From the NCBI GenBank assembly GCA_021802225.1, contig JAKAAS010000072.1, positions 1 through 7,427 on the forward strand: 7,427 nucleotides of DNA. The letters are read 5' to 3'. This DNA is from Bacillota bacterium (lineage in GTDB: Bacteria > Bacillota_E > Sulfobacillia > Sulfobacillales > Sulfobacillaceae). Of this stretch, positions 1 through 5,936 are shown piece after piece. Both the position numbers and the translations under genes were made by a program. Each line of letters opens with the position of its first letter. The first letter of the stretch is position 1. The notes beneath the pieces were generated by a model that worked only from the letters and a program-made list of their open reading frames with translations, had not been told where the DNA came from and did not search any database.

Positions 1-617
1 TAAGGGTGAATGGCGCCAAAATACATGGCCCGGCGCAGTGACGCGTAATCGGGCTGCCCGAGGCGCTCCAGCACCCCCTCCTCCAACAGGGTTTTGGGTC
101 CTCTGCCCTCGGCACTGCGAAAGGCGTGGTGCAGCACGTCACGGGCGAGATCCGCCCCCCCGCCGTAATCCCCCATCTCATATCCCAGGCCGCCGACCGA
201 AAACTGTTGCCCGTCTGCACGCCTCGCCAGCACATTGGTGGCGGTGCCGCAGATCACCGCGATACCAAACCCGGACCGGGACCCGCCGGCCAGGGCAATC
301 TGGGTATCATTGACGACCGCGAAAGACAGCCCAGGCAACCGCTGCTGCAGGCCTTCTGTCATCTTGGCGATGTCTTCCGGGAAGTCTGCCCCGGCCAGCC
401 CCAACACGGCCCGCCGGACGGCCGCGGCACCGACTCCTGCTCGGGCCATCACGTCTGACACCGCCTGCCCCACCGCGTCCATAGCGCCGTCAAAGCCCAC
501 CGGCCCTTGGGGATTGGAGGGCCCGGTGCGTGCCATGGCCAATATTTTCCCGTCTCGCGCTGCCACCGCTTCAGTTTTGCTGGCGCCGCCATCCACGCCG
601 ATATATACCGCGCTCAT
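1..617 (-). CDS. BadF/BadG/BcrA/BcrD-family sugar kinase (N-acetylglucosamine kinase-like), partial
   Basis: The first 205 codons are present; the 3' end lies beyond the left edge. The protein has the ASKHA kinase fold of the BadF/BadG family: a phosphate-1 loop GVDGGASKTE (residues 7-16), the conserved VVNDTQIALAGG around Asp104 (likely catalytic base), a phosphate-2 loop VICGTATN (121-128), and GGLGYEMGDYGGGADLAR (142-159), the usual GGxGxxxGDxGSG signature. Family members include ATP-dependent N-acetylglucosamine/glucosamine kinases and the ATPase activators of benzoyl-CoA and 2-hydroxyacyl-CoA dehydratases. The neighbouring glycosidase favours a cytoplasmic sugar kinase. The ATG overlaps the stop of the upstream GH4 gene in an ATGA, so the two are probably translationally coupled. 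Substrate (GlcNAc, glucosamine or an intact disaccharide) cannot be told from the sequence. Confidence 0.88.
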   Translation of the reverse strand, partial: MSAVYIGVDGGASKTEAVAARDGKILAMARTGPSNPQGPVGFDGAMDAVGQAVSDVMARAGVGAAAVRRAVLGLAGADFPEDIAKMTEGLQQRLPGLSFAVVNDTQIALAGGSRSGFGIAVICGTATNVLARRADGQQFSVGGLGYEMGDYGGGADLARDVLHHAFRSAEGRGPKTLLEEGVLERLGQPDYASLRRAMYFGAIHP

Positions 618-1927
618 ACGGCAAATTGCGGCAGGAAGGCCGCGTTCTCTTGGAGAATATCTTCAAGAATTTTCGCCGCCGCACCAGCCGAAGGCACCAG
701 CGGATTATTCATCAGAGCGGTCAGAGCCGTCTTGCGGCTCCCTGTCATGGCCGCCTCAATCGTCAGTTCCTCGTAAGCCTTCACTTGCTGGATCAGCCCC
801 CTCACCGAGGCTGGCATCGGGCCGCACTCCAAGGCCACCGCGCCCCGTCCATCGACCACTGCCGGCACTTCCACCACGCTGCTCTCAGGCAGTTCGGGCA
901 GCGCGTGCCCATTGCGGACATTCACCACAATCTCCCGGCGCCTGTTGAGGGCAAGAGATTCGATTAGCATGACTGCGACGGTGCTGTAATATGCGCCGCC
1001 CCGCTGCATCAAGGCCTCCGGCAGTGTCCGTTGGCTGGGATCCTGATACGCCTGGAAGAGCGACTTCTCGACAGCCATCACCTCATTGGCCCGCGTGCCT
1101 TTTCCTGCCGCCAGCGCGCTTTGCTCGCGGCTAAGCATCTCACCGGGATTCCAGTAGTACTGGAGATAGGGATTGGGGAGCATTCCCACCGCATCCAGCA
1201 CATCCCGGTCCCACTCTTGGTCGGGAATATTGGCCACCTGCGTCTGCGGGTTCTTGAGAAATTCCAGCACCAGCGGGGTGATATTTTTCCCGTTGACATA
1301 GACCCCCCGGGCAAAAGACAGGTGATTCAGTCCAAAAAAATCCAGGGACACCGCCTCGGGAGGCACTTGCAAGGCCTGCGCGATGGTGCGTTCAATGGTA
1401 ATGGGCACATTGCACAAGCCGATGCTGCGCACCCTAGTATGGCGCAGCAGGGCCTCTGTCACCATCCCCGAAGGATTGGTGAAATTAATCAGCCAGGCGT
1501 CCGGATTGACTGATTCCAGCTCGCGGGCCAATCCTATTGTCACAGGAATAGTGCGCAGGGCATTGGCAAAGCCCCCCGCCCCTACCGTTTCCTGCCCGAT
1601 AGCGCCGTAGCGCAAGGGGATCCGCTCATCACGGGCGCGGGCCTCCAGCCCCCCGGCACGGAACTGGCTCAATACAAAATCCGCTTGCGCCAACGCCTCA
1701 TGGCGGTCGAGCGCCGTCTGCAGATGGATGCTTGACCCCGCCCCATCAATGAGGCGCTGGCAGAACAGGCGCACAATTTCCAGCTTTTCCTTGCCCTCAG
1801 GCACGTCAACCAGCGTGACACTCTCCACGGGCAGGTCCTGAGCTTTGAGCAACCCGGACATCAACTCCGGGGTATAGGAGCTCCCGCCCCCAATGACCAC
1901 AATGCGCACACCCGAAATCTTTATCAT
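614..1927 (-). CDS. 6-phospho-beta-glucosidase, glycoside hydrolase family 4
   Basis: This is a 437-aa cytoplasmic GH4 enzyme of full family length. GH4 enzymes cleave 6-phospho-glycosides by an NAD+- and Mn2+-dependent oxidation/elimination route. Visible signatures are the Rossmann loop VVIGGGSSYTPEL (residues 10-22), RAGGLEARARDERIPL followed by GAIGQETVGAGG (90-119), NFTNPSG (148-154), and the metal ligands Cys172 in LCNVP and His202 in GLNHL. The CNVP form is typical of 6-phospho-beta-glucosidases rather than alpha-glucosidases. QYYWNP (256-261) lies where the family has a catalytic tyrosine. I chose ATG 1927 because homologues begin just before the Rossmann strand. GAGGGG lies directly against this ATG, an unusually tight spacing, so the start is not certain; in-frame ATGs at 1951 and 1978 would add 8 or 17 residues but lack a Shine-Dalgarno. 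A chitobiose-6-phosphate substrate is possible given the kinase downstream. Confidence 0.93.
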   Translation of the reverse strand: MIKISGVRIVVIGGGSSYTPELMSGLLKAQDLPVESVTLVDVPEGKEKLEIVRLFCQRLIDGAGSSIHLQTALDRHEALAQADFVLSQFRAGGLEARARDERIPLRYGAIGQETVGAGGFANALRTIPVTIGLARELESVNPDAWLINFTNPSGMVTEALLRHTRVRSIGLCNVPITIERTIAQALQVPPEAVSLDFFGLNHLSFARGVYVNGKNITPLVLEFLKNPQTQVANIPDQEWDRDVLDAVGMLPNPYLQYYWNPGEMLSREQSALAAGKGTRANEVMAVEKSLFQAYQDPSQRTLPEALMQRGGAYYSTVAVMLIESLALNRRREIVVNVRNGHALPELPESSVVEVPAVVDGRGAVALECGPMPASVRGLIQQVKAYEELTIEAAMTGSRKTALTALMNNPLVPSAGAAAKILEDILQENAAFLPQFAV

Positions 1928-2125
1928 CCCCTCATCTTTATGTCCGATCATATAACGAAAAGCCCGTTCCGCACACAAATTTCTTCGGCCGCGGGTTTAT
2001 AAATACTTAGCGTTTGGCGCAGGATTAAGTATGATAAGAGTGGCTTACTGTTTAGCGTGTTAAAGATAACAGCCGACAATGAGGTGCGCGCAATATAAAA
2101 GCATCTGACTCATGAGGAGGACAAC

Positions 2126-2641
2126 GTGGATTACAGCAATGAACGGGTGGCAATTTTTGTTGACGGCGCAAACATGTTTTACGCGCAGCGGGTCTTGGGA
2201 TGGCATCTGGATTTTGCCCGGGTCATCGAATACTTTACCAGAGGCAGGGAAATTTACAATGCGTTCTATTACACCGGGGTGCAAGTGCCTCCTGACAACT
2301 CCCAGCGGGACTTCCTGACGGCTCTGCGCCATCTGGGGTTCACAATCCGGGAGAAGTCTATCAAGGAGACCATGGATCAGAGCTCCAGTTCCGTCATCCG
2401 GCGGGCCAACTTGGACATCGAAATTGTGATTGACATGTTCAGCACGGTCAACCGCTATGATGTGGCCGTCCTCATGTCCGGCGACGGCGACTTTGAGCGG
2501 GCAGTCGAGCTGATTCGCTCGCGCGGGAAAGAAATTATCGGTGTAGGCACCCGCGGCATGATTTCCGCGGAACTGGAAAATGCTTGCGACCGGTACGTGA
2601 AACTGGAAGATATTCGGTCAGAAGTGGAAAAAATACGCTAA
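2126..2641 (+). CDS. NYN domain protein, LabA/DUF88 family (PIN-like ribonuclease fold)
   Basis: This 171-aa protein is essentially a single NYN domain, which is a PIN-like fold thought to act as a metal-dependent RNase. The acidic centre looks intact: Asp13 in AIFVDGANMF (9-18), Asp97 and Asp103 in NLDIEIVIDM (95-104), and Asp120/Asp122 in LMSGDGDF (116-123). The C-terminal part (138-170) has the usual IGVGTRG, then SAELENACDRYVKLEDI helix and strand. It has no OST-HTH/LOTUS or zinc-ribbon extension, so it is the minimal form. The start is GTG with a perfect AGGAGG (2115-2120) five bases upstream, which settles it. It diverges from the GH4 gene and is followed directly by a GC-rich hairpin, so it is probably monocistronic. 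No cognate antitoxin gene is visible beside it. Its RNA target is unknown; the name rests on the family. Confidence 0.9.
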   Translation: MDYSNERVAIFVDGANMFYAQRVLGWHLDFARVIEYFTRGREIYNAFYYTGVQVPPDNSQRDFLTALRHLGFTIREKSIKETMDQSSSSVIRRANLDIEIVIDMFSTVNRYDVAVLMSGDGDFERAVELIRSRGKEIIGVGTRGMISAELENACDRYVKLEDIRSEVEKIR

Positions 2642-2642
2642 A

Positions 2643-2660
2643 GGCCGGGTACTCCCGGCC
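2643..2660 (+). terminator. Candidate hairpin terminator after the NYN gene
   Basis: A perfect 7-bp GC stem, GGCCGGG with CCCGGCC and a TACT loop, starts one base after the TAA stop. The following bases (TCCCCTCCT) are pyrimidine-rich but not a T-run. It is therefore an imperfect intrinsic terminator or a 3'-end stabilising hairpin. Confidence 0.45.
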
Positions 2661-2738
2661 TCCCCTCCTAGACCCCAATTATCTTGGAATTTCTCCCATT
2701 TCCCCCAGTAAAATCCTTGATCCCCTATGAAAGGTCAG

Positions 2739-2767
2739 TTCCCTCTTGCGGTGACGGCCAGTATAAT
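2739..2767 (+). promoter_or_regulatory. Sigma-A-like promoter of the transglutaminase gene
   Basis: A perfect TATAAT sits at 2762-2767, 30 bases before the GTG start. The best element at 17-bp spacing is TTCCCT (2739-2744), which matches TTGACA poorly, so activation by another factor or recognition mainly through the -10 box is likely. No other promoter is better placed for this gene. Confidence 0.42.
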
Positions 2768-2797
2768 ACTTATGTTAATCAACTAGGGGGATAGGCC

Positions 2798-4003
2798 GTG
2801 GGTGTTAAGCGCTTTATGACATTAAGCATGGTGATTGTGCTCTCGGGGATCGTCAGTTGGAATCCCGGTGTACAGGCCGCGCAGGAAAACACCAGCATCG
2901 CCTCGGCGGATGCGATTCCGACCTTGCCAGCCTATTACACCTTTACCCAGACCATTACCCTGACCAACACGGAATCCGCCGAAGCCTACGACGTGAAGGC
3001 CAATGTGGTGTTGCTGGCGCCGGAGACCAGCTACTCGCAGGTCCGCCTGGTTTCCGAGAGCGTCCGTCCCGTCAGTCTGCGCCATGACCAGTATGGCAAC
3101 TTGATTGGTTCATTTATGTGGAGCGCCATCGCCCCCCACCAGACCGTTACGCTCTCCTTGCGCTATACGGCCACGTCTTCGGAAGTCAGCTACAAACTGC
3201 CTCTGACCTACCCGCCCTACAATACCCACAGCGCCGTGTACAAAGCCTACACCAATCCGGCCCAGGAAGCACAGGAAGTGAACACGGACTCCCCGGTGCT
3301 GGAAAGCATCGACGACTCTGTCATTAAGCCTGGGCAAAATCCCGAGCAGAAAGCTCACGCCATTTTCCAGTGGATTGTCGCCAACATCCATTATAATTAT
3401 TCTCTGAAAGCATCTGGCAGCGCGGTGGCGACCGCTGAGAGCCACCTTGGCATCTGCAGCGATATTGCGGATCTGTACGTGGGATTGCTGCGCACCGCTA
3501 AAATTCCGGCCCGCTTCGTGGGCGGCTATGTGACCAGCAACGGCAGCGGCCAGGGCGGGTTTCACCAGTGGACCGAGTTTTACCTGCCCAGCGTCGGGTG
3601 GGTCGTAGCCGACCCCACCTGGGGCGCCTACGGCTACTTTGCCTCGTTGCAGGACCACTGGCATATTGGGCTGTACGACGGCATCCGCAAGGATATCACT
3701 GTAAACTGGAACTACTCGCCCTCCGCTCTGACGGCCGCGCAAGCCTCATCGCAGATCGCCATCAACTATCACTACAACTTTGCCCAGGTGCAATTGCCGT
3801 CCACTATCTCCCACCCCAAGCCTCCGGCGCACACGACACAACCGCGCCCGCTGCTGGACCCTTCCACGATCTCCCACAAAGTCCACAGTGTGCCCCTAAA
3901 ACCGTGGCAAACGTGGTGGCTGGTGGTCAGCCAGTGGATCCGGCACACGGAAGATCACGCCGGTTCTTGGCTGTCGGCCCGTTTGGCCGGCTTGGACCTG
4001 TAA
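2798..4003 (+). CDS. Secreted transglutaminase-like cysteine protease-fold protein
   Basis: This is a 401-aa exported protein. It has a signal peptide (KR near the N-terminus, hydrophobic core about residues 7-20, probable cleavage after VQA near 27). A beta-rich N-terminal domain follows (about 45-130, TFTQTITLTNTESAEAY, resembling an immunoglobulin-like or stalk domain). The transglutaminase core (about 180-275) has Cys220 in LGICSDIADLYVGLLRTAKIPARFVGGY, His256 in GGFHQWTEFYLPSVGW and Asp272 in VADPTWG, so the catalytic triad is complete. A proline-rich linker (about 334-368) leads to a short tryptophan-rich tail (370-392). Start is GTG with AGGGGG (2785-2790) seven bases upstream. Bacterial members of this superfamily are often peptidases or amidases rather than crosslinkers, and the substrate here is unknown. 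It probably acts outside the membrane or at the cell wall; the tail might mediate surface contact. It has its own -10 box and stands apart from the NYN gene. Confidence 0.88.
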   Translation: MGVKRFMTLSMVIVLSGIVSWNPGVQAAQENTSIASADAIPTLPAYYTFTQTITLTNTESAEAYDVKANVVLLAPETSYSQVRLVSESVRPVSLRHDQYGNLIGSFMWSAIAPHQTVTLSLRYTATSSEVSYKLPLTYPPYNTHSAVYKAYTNPAQEAQEVNTDSPVLESIDDSVIKPGQNPEQKAHAIFQWIVANIHYNYSLKASGSAVATAESHLGICSDIADLYVGLLRTAKIPARFVGGYVTSNGSGQGGFHQWTEFYLPSVGWVVADPTWGAYGYFASLQDHWHIGLYDGIRKDITVNWNYSPSALTAAQASSQIAINYHYNFAQVQLPSTISHPKPPAHTTQPRPLLDPSTISHKVHSVPLKPWQTWWLVVSQWIRHTEDHAGSWLSARLAGLDL

Positions 4004-4053
4004 GGAGCGAAGACTCCTGCTGCATAGTTTTGAGTGCGTTACACAGGCTATGG

Positions 4054-4062
4054 GCGGAGGTG
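4054..4062 (+). promoter_or_regulatory. Strong Shine-Dalgarno site of the 87-aa gene
   Basis: GCGGAGGTG lies seven bases before ATG 4070. It fixes the start there rather than at the in-frame GTG at 4034, which has no ribosome-binding site. An 11-base GGCGGAGGTGG core recurs before the next gene. Confidence 0.6.
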
Positions 4063-4069
4063 GGAGACT

Positions 4070-4333
4070 ATGAAGAACATTGACATTCCGACCACGCTGG
4101 ACACTGTGTGGACCTACGTCCAGGAAAATTACACTCCAGAGAGCGCGGACGATCTGCACGGGAGACTCGTCGACATCGGAAACCAGGTCGCCAAAAAACA
4201 ACACACCTGGCAGAAGCCCGACGACTGGCTGGCGTATACCTCATGGAGTGTCGCCGAAGACGATGAGAAGCACGAGCTCGCCCACCTTTTCATACAGGCC
4301 GCAGGCCGGGGCGATCCCGCCAATCCGCAATAA
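4070..4333 (+). CDS. Hypothetical protein, 87 aa
   Basis: I do not recognise this protein. It is small, soluble-looking and acidic, with no signal peptide or membrane segment. It is probably mostly helical (TLDTVWTYVQENYTPESADDLHGRLVDIGNQVAKK, residues 9-43), with an aromatic middle (WQKPDDWLAYTSWSVAED, 47-64), a helix EKHELAHLFIQAAG (66-79) and a short polar tail. Three tryptophans in a 13-residue stretch (47-59) are notable. A very strong Shine-Dalgarno supports real translation. It starts 66 bases after the transglutaminase stop and is closed by a perfect 17-bp inverted repeat. It could be co-transcribed with the transglutaminase gene, since no convincing separate promoter or terminator lies between them. 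Confidence 0.7.
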   Translation: MKNIDIPTTLDTVWTYVQENYTPESADDLHGRLVDIGNQVAKKQHTWQKPDDWLAYTSWSVAEDDEKHELAHLFIQAAGRGDPANPQ

Positions 4334-4338
4334 ATGCC

Positions 4339-4380
4339 GGAAGCGAGGGCCATCCCCCAATAAGGATGGCCCTCGCTTCC
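4339..4380 (+). repeat. Perfect 17-bp inverted repeat between the two small genes
   Basis: The left arm (4339-4355, GGAAGCGAGGGCCATCC) is exactly complementary to the right arm (4364-4380), with an 8-base loop CCCAATAA. It begins five bases after the stop of the 87-aa gene. In the plus direction the arm is followed by AAAATGG, so no U-tract is present and it is not a canonical intrinsic terminator. It could stop transcription weakly, protect the upstream mRNA 3' end, or be a dispersed palindromic element. Confidence 0.75.
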
Positions 4381-4445
4381 AAAATGGACCCAATTTCCAT
4401 TATGGATTGCAAAAAAGAGCAGATACTAGTGGCGGAGGTGGTTTG

Positions 4446-4775
4446 ATGCCACGGATTTTCGGATGGTTTAAGAACCCCCAGACACTGCTATCCTGCATTG
4501 AAACCATACAGGCCAGTGCGGCCGTTTCCGTTTTACTGCGCCAGCCGGACCTCGCGGTGCTGGTCTTGGGTCCACTGACGCACGCTGTCGCCCCGTATCC
4601 TTTCCTGGATGTGCAGCATCACATTTACCGTCTGGGGATGAATAGGACATGGGCCAAAAAGTATGCCGACATTCTTGAACAGGGGGGCCTAGTCATGTGT
4701 GTGGAATCCCCCGAGCAAGCCTTCAAGGCAGTCCTTGAGCGCTATCATGCGCAAGATCTGCAGCTCGTTCCCTAA
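4446..4775 (+). CDS. Hypothetical protein, 109 aa, possibly general-stress-protein-17M-like
   Basis: This is a 109-aa protein with no signal peptide. Residues 21-50 are hydrophobic (ASAAVSVLLRQPDLAVLVLGPL), probably buried strands rather than a membrane helix, because Arg32, Pro34 and Asp35 interrupt them. The second half, RLGMNRTWAKKYADILEQGGLVMCVESPEQAFKAVLERYHAQDLQLV (62-108), has the order seen in general stress protein 17M/YflT-type domains: a helix 'xAxxYxxxLxxGG', then a strand 'LVxVxSxExA', then a helix and strand. That link is only by pattern. Start ATG 4446 follows GGCGGAGGTGG (4431-4441) at good spacing. It ends 15 bases from the stop of the convergent isomerase gene. It may be co-transcribed with the 87-aa gene if the inverted repeat between them does not stop transcription. 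Confidence 0.68.
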   Translation: MPRIFGWFKNPQTLLSCIETIQASAAVSVLLRQPDLAVLVLGPLTHAVAPYPFLDVQHHIYRLGMNRTWAKKYADILEQGGLVMCVESPEQAFKAVLERYHAQDLQLVP

Positions 4776-4790
4776 TCCCTTCGCGCCTTC

Positions 4791-5543
4791 TTACCGCCAA
4801 GGCGGCGGCTGCCGCGGGTCCCGCAGAAAATCCAGCGGCGCCCCGCCCCGGCTTGCCATCTGATACAGCGGGTCCCGGCCGGGATGGGGAATCAACTCCC
4901 GCGCGGCAAGCCTCTTGAGGGGCGGAACCCTGAGGTAGCTGGGATTTGCCCGCATCCCCTCCGGCCCGATCCACAGTCCCGCCCCGCGGTGGCGCGCCAT
5001 TTCCTCGTATTCCAGATAGATATCTGCCGCATGGGCGCAAGCCAGCGCCAGCACATCCTCTCCGGCATTGAGGCTGACATGCCCGTAGCCAGGAGGGACA
5101 AACACCCAGTCTCCGGGCCCAGCCGATATCAGCACCAGATCGTCAATGCGGTCCCGCGCCCCCGACTGCAGCAGGAACAAGGCCTGACCCTGCACCACTT
5201 CCACCAGTTCGGCCCGCAATTCCTCACTGTCGGCCGCTGAATGAAAATGCCCCGCCGTCTTGATCCACTCCGCGCTTAGCGACCCCGGCCACATGATGGT
5301 CAGGTCCACGCCGATTCCCAGGGAACGGAATCGGGATTCCTCACTTTTCAAATGCACGCCTTCATAGACGTGATATACGTACTGCGAACCGCGCGCGTCC
5401 GGATCTTCCAAAAAAGGTCGCAACTCGTCCAGACTCCGGGCCACATGATGGTCAAATGCCCCGTCAATCAAAGGGTACAGCGGATCTTCCTGATGGCCTG
5501 TCCATGAAAACGGAACCCCCAAGTGGGTCGTCAAGTCAAACAC
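4791..5543 (-). CDS. Glucose-6-phosphate isomerase, cupin type
   Basis: This 250-aa protein is a cupin-type phosphoglucose isomerase (GPI family, PF06560), which interconverts glucose-6-phosphate and fructose-6-phosphate with a bound metal. The first cupin motif TAGHFHSAADSEELRAELVEVVQG (96-119) supplies metal ligands His99 and His101 and a Glu, best aligned at Glu112. The second, GDWVFVPPGYGHVSLNAGEDVLAL (144-167), supplies His155. It resembles the Pyrococcus-type enzyme through to about residue 204 and then has an extra 45-residue tail ending LDFLRDPRQPPPWR. Archaeal forms are near 190 aa, so the tail is a bacterial-style extension. Start is GTG with GAGGTGA (5547-5553) just upstream. It is 41 bases downstream of the 91-aa membrane gene and has its own candidate promoter. 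It could route the glucose-6-phosphate made by the GH4 enzyme into glycolysis. Confidence 0.88.
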   Translation of the reverse strand: MFDLTTHLGVPFSWTGHQEDPLYPLIDGAFDHHVARSLDELRPFLEDPDARGSQYVYHVYEGVHLKSEESRFRSLGIGVDLTIMWPGSLSAEWIKTAGHFHSAADSEELRAELVEVVQGQALFLLQSGARDRIDDLVLISAGPGDWVFVPPGYGHVSLNAGEDVLALACAHAADIYLEYEEMARHRGAGLWIGPEGMRANPSYLRVPPLKRLAARELIPHPGRDPLYQMASRGGAPLDFLRDPRQPPPWR

Positions 5544-5571
5544 CGCTCACCTCGCTGCCGTTGATACAGTC

Positions 5572-5599
5572 ATCATAGCAAACTTCACCAGATCGCCAA
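5572..5599 (-). promoter_or_regulatory. Sigma-A-like promoter of the isomerase gene
   Basis: Reading on the minus strand, TTGGCG (5599-5594), a 16-bp spacer and TATGAT (5577-5572) match 4 of 6 and 5 of 6 consensus bases. It overlaps the 3' end of the membrane-protein gene and would give a leader of about 20 bases before the GTG at 5543. It could keep the isomerase expressed in vegetative cells independently of ylbJ. Confidence 0.45.
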
Positions 5600-5860
5600 G
5601 GCCATCCAAGTCCACGCCACAATTTCTGTGATCTCTGCCACGGGGCCCCGATTTAGCCTAAACCATGATGCCACGCTGCCGACCACGGCCACTGCAAACA
5701 GCCACACCCCCACTTCTGGGGCCCACCGGGTGAAATAGATGAATTCCCCAGCCAGGGCAGACAGGCGGCACACGGTGGCGGACGTGAGCGGCTGGCGGCT
5801 GACCACCAACGCCGCAATCACCGCCAGCGCTACTCCCAGTTCATGGACCACGCGGCTCAC
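5585..5860 (-). CDS. Small membrane protein, 91 aa, unrecognised
   Basis: This predicted integral membrane protein has about three helices: residues 7-20 (ELGVALAVIAALVV), 48-66 (APEVGVWLFAVAVVGSVAS) and 73-91 (PVAEITEIVAWTWMALAIW), ending right at the last helix. No known family is recognised. The start is a choice between GTG 5860 and GTG 5851; AGGGG lies four bases before the first, and the GGGGTGAG run favours either, so 5860 is used here. Longer versions run into the ylbJ 3' end and read as charged non-membrane sequence. It begins 76 bases after the ylbJ stop in the same direction, so it is probably in the ylbJ transcript and may share a role in spore formation, which is inference only. 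Confidence 0.6.
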   Translation of the reverse strand: MSRVVHELGVALAVIAALVVSRQPLTSATVCRLSALAGEFIYFTRWAPEVGVWLFAVAVVGSVASWFRLNRGPVAEITEIVAWTWMALAIW

Positions 5861-5936
5861 CCCACCCCTAGATGTCGCTTTTCCCTCTAAGGTATGCAGC
5901 GGAAAGCGGGGGGTGCAAGAAAGGCGGGAGCTCTCT

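Noticed and set aside
235..948. Long plus-strand open frame opposite the kinase and GH4 genes
   Set aside because: It spans two well-supported minus-strand genes, and its proline/serine/arginine-rich translation is typical of an antisense shadow in GC-rich DNA.
1031..1513. Plus-strand open frame opposite the GH4 gene
   Set aside because: The minus-strand frame has clear GH4 motifs throughout; this one has no family signature.
2007..2035. TTAGCG, 17-bp spacer, TATGAT as a promoter for the NYN gene
   Set aside because: The -10 box is good but the -35 matches only 3 of 6 bases and the start codon is about 90 bases away; a second possible box TATAAA (2094-2099) has no matching -35 either.
3110..3742. 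210-codon minus-strand frame opposite the transglutaminase core
   Set aside because: It covers the catalytic region of the real gene and reads as low-quality glycine/valine/arginine-rich sequence with no Shine-Dalgarno noted.
4003..4018. AGGAG/CTCCT hairpin just after the transglutaminase stop
   Set aside because: The stem is only 5 bp with a 6-base loop, and the T-rich bases lie several positions away, so it is too weak to call a terminator.
4794..4805. Palindrome CCGCCAAGGCGG at the isomerase 3' end
   Set aside because: The two-base loop is too small for a stable hairpin and it lies in coding sequence; the convergent stops are 15 bases apart with no clear terminator.
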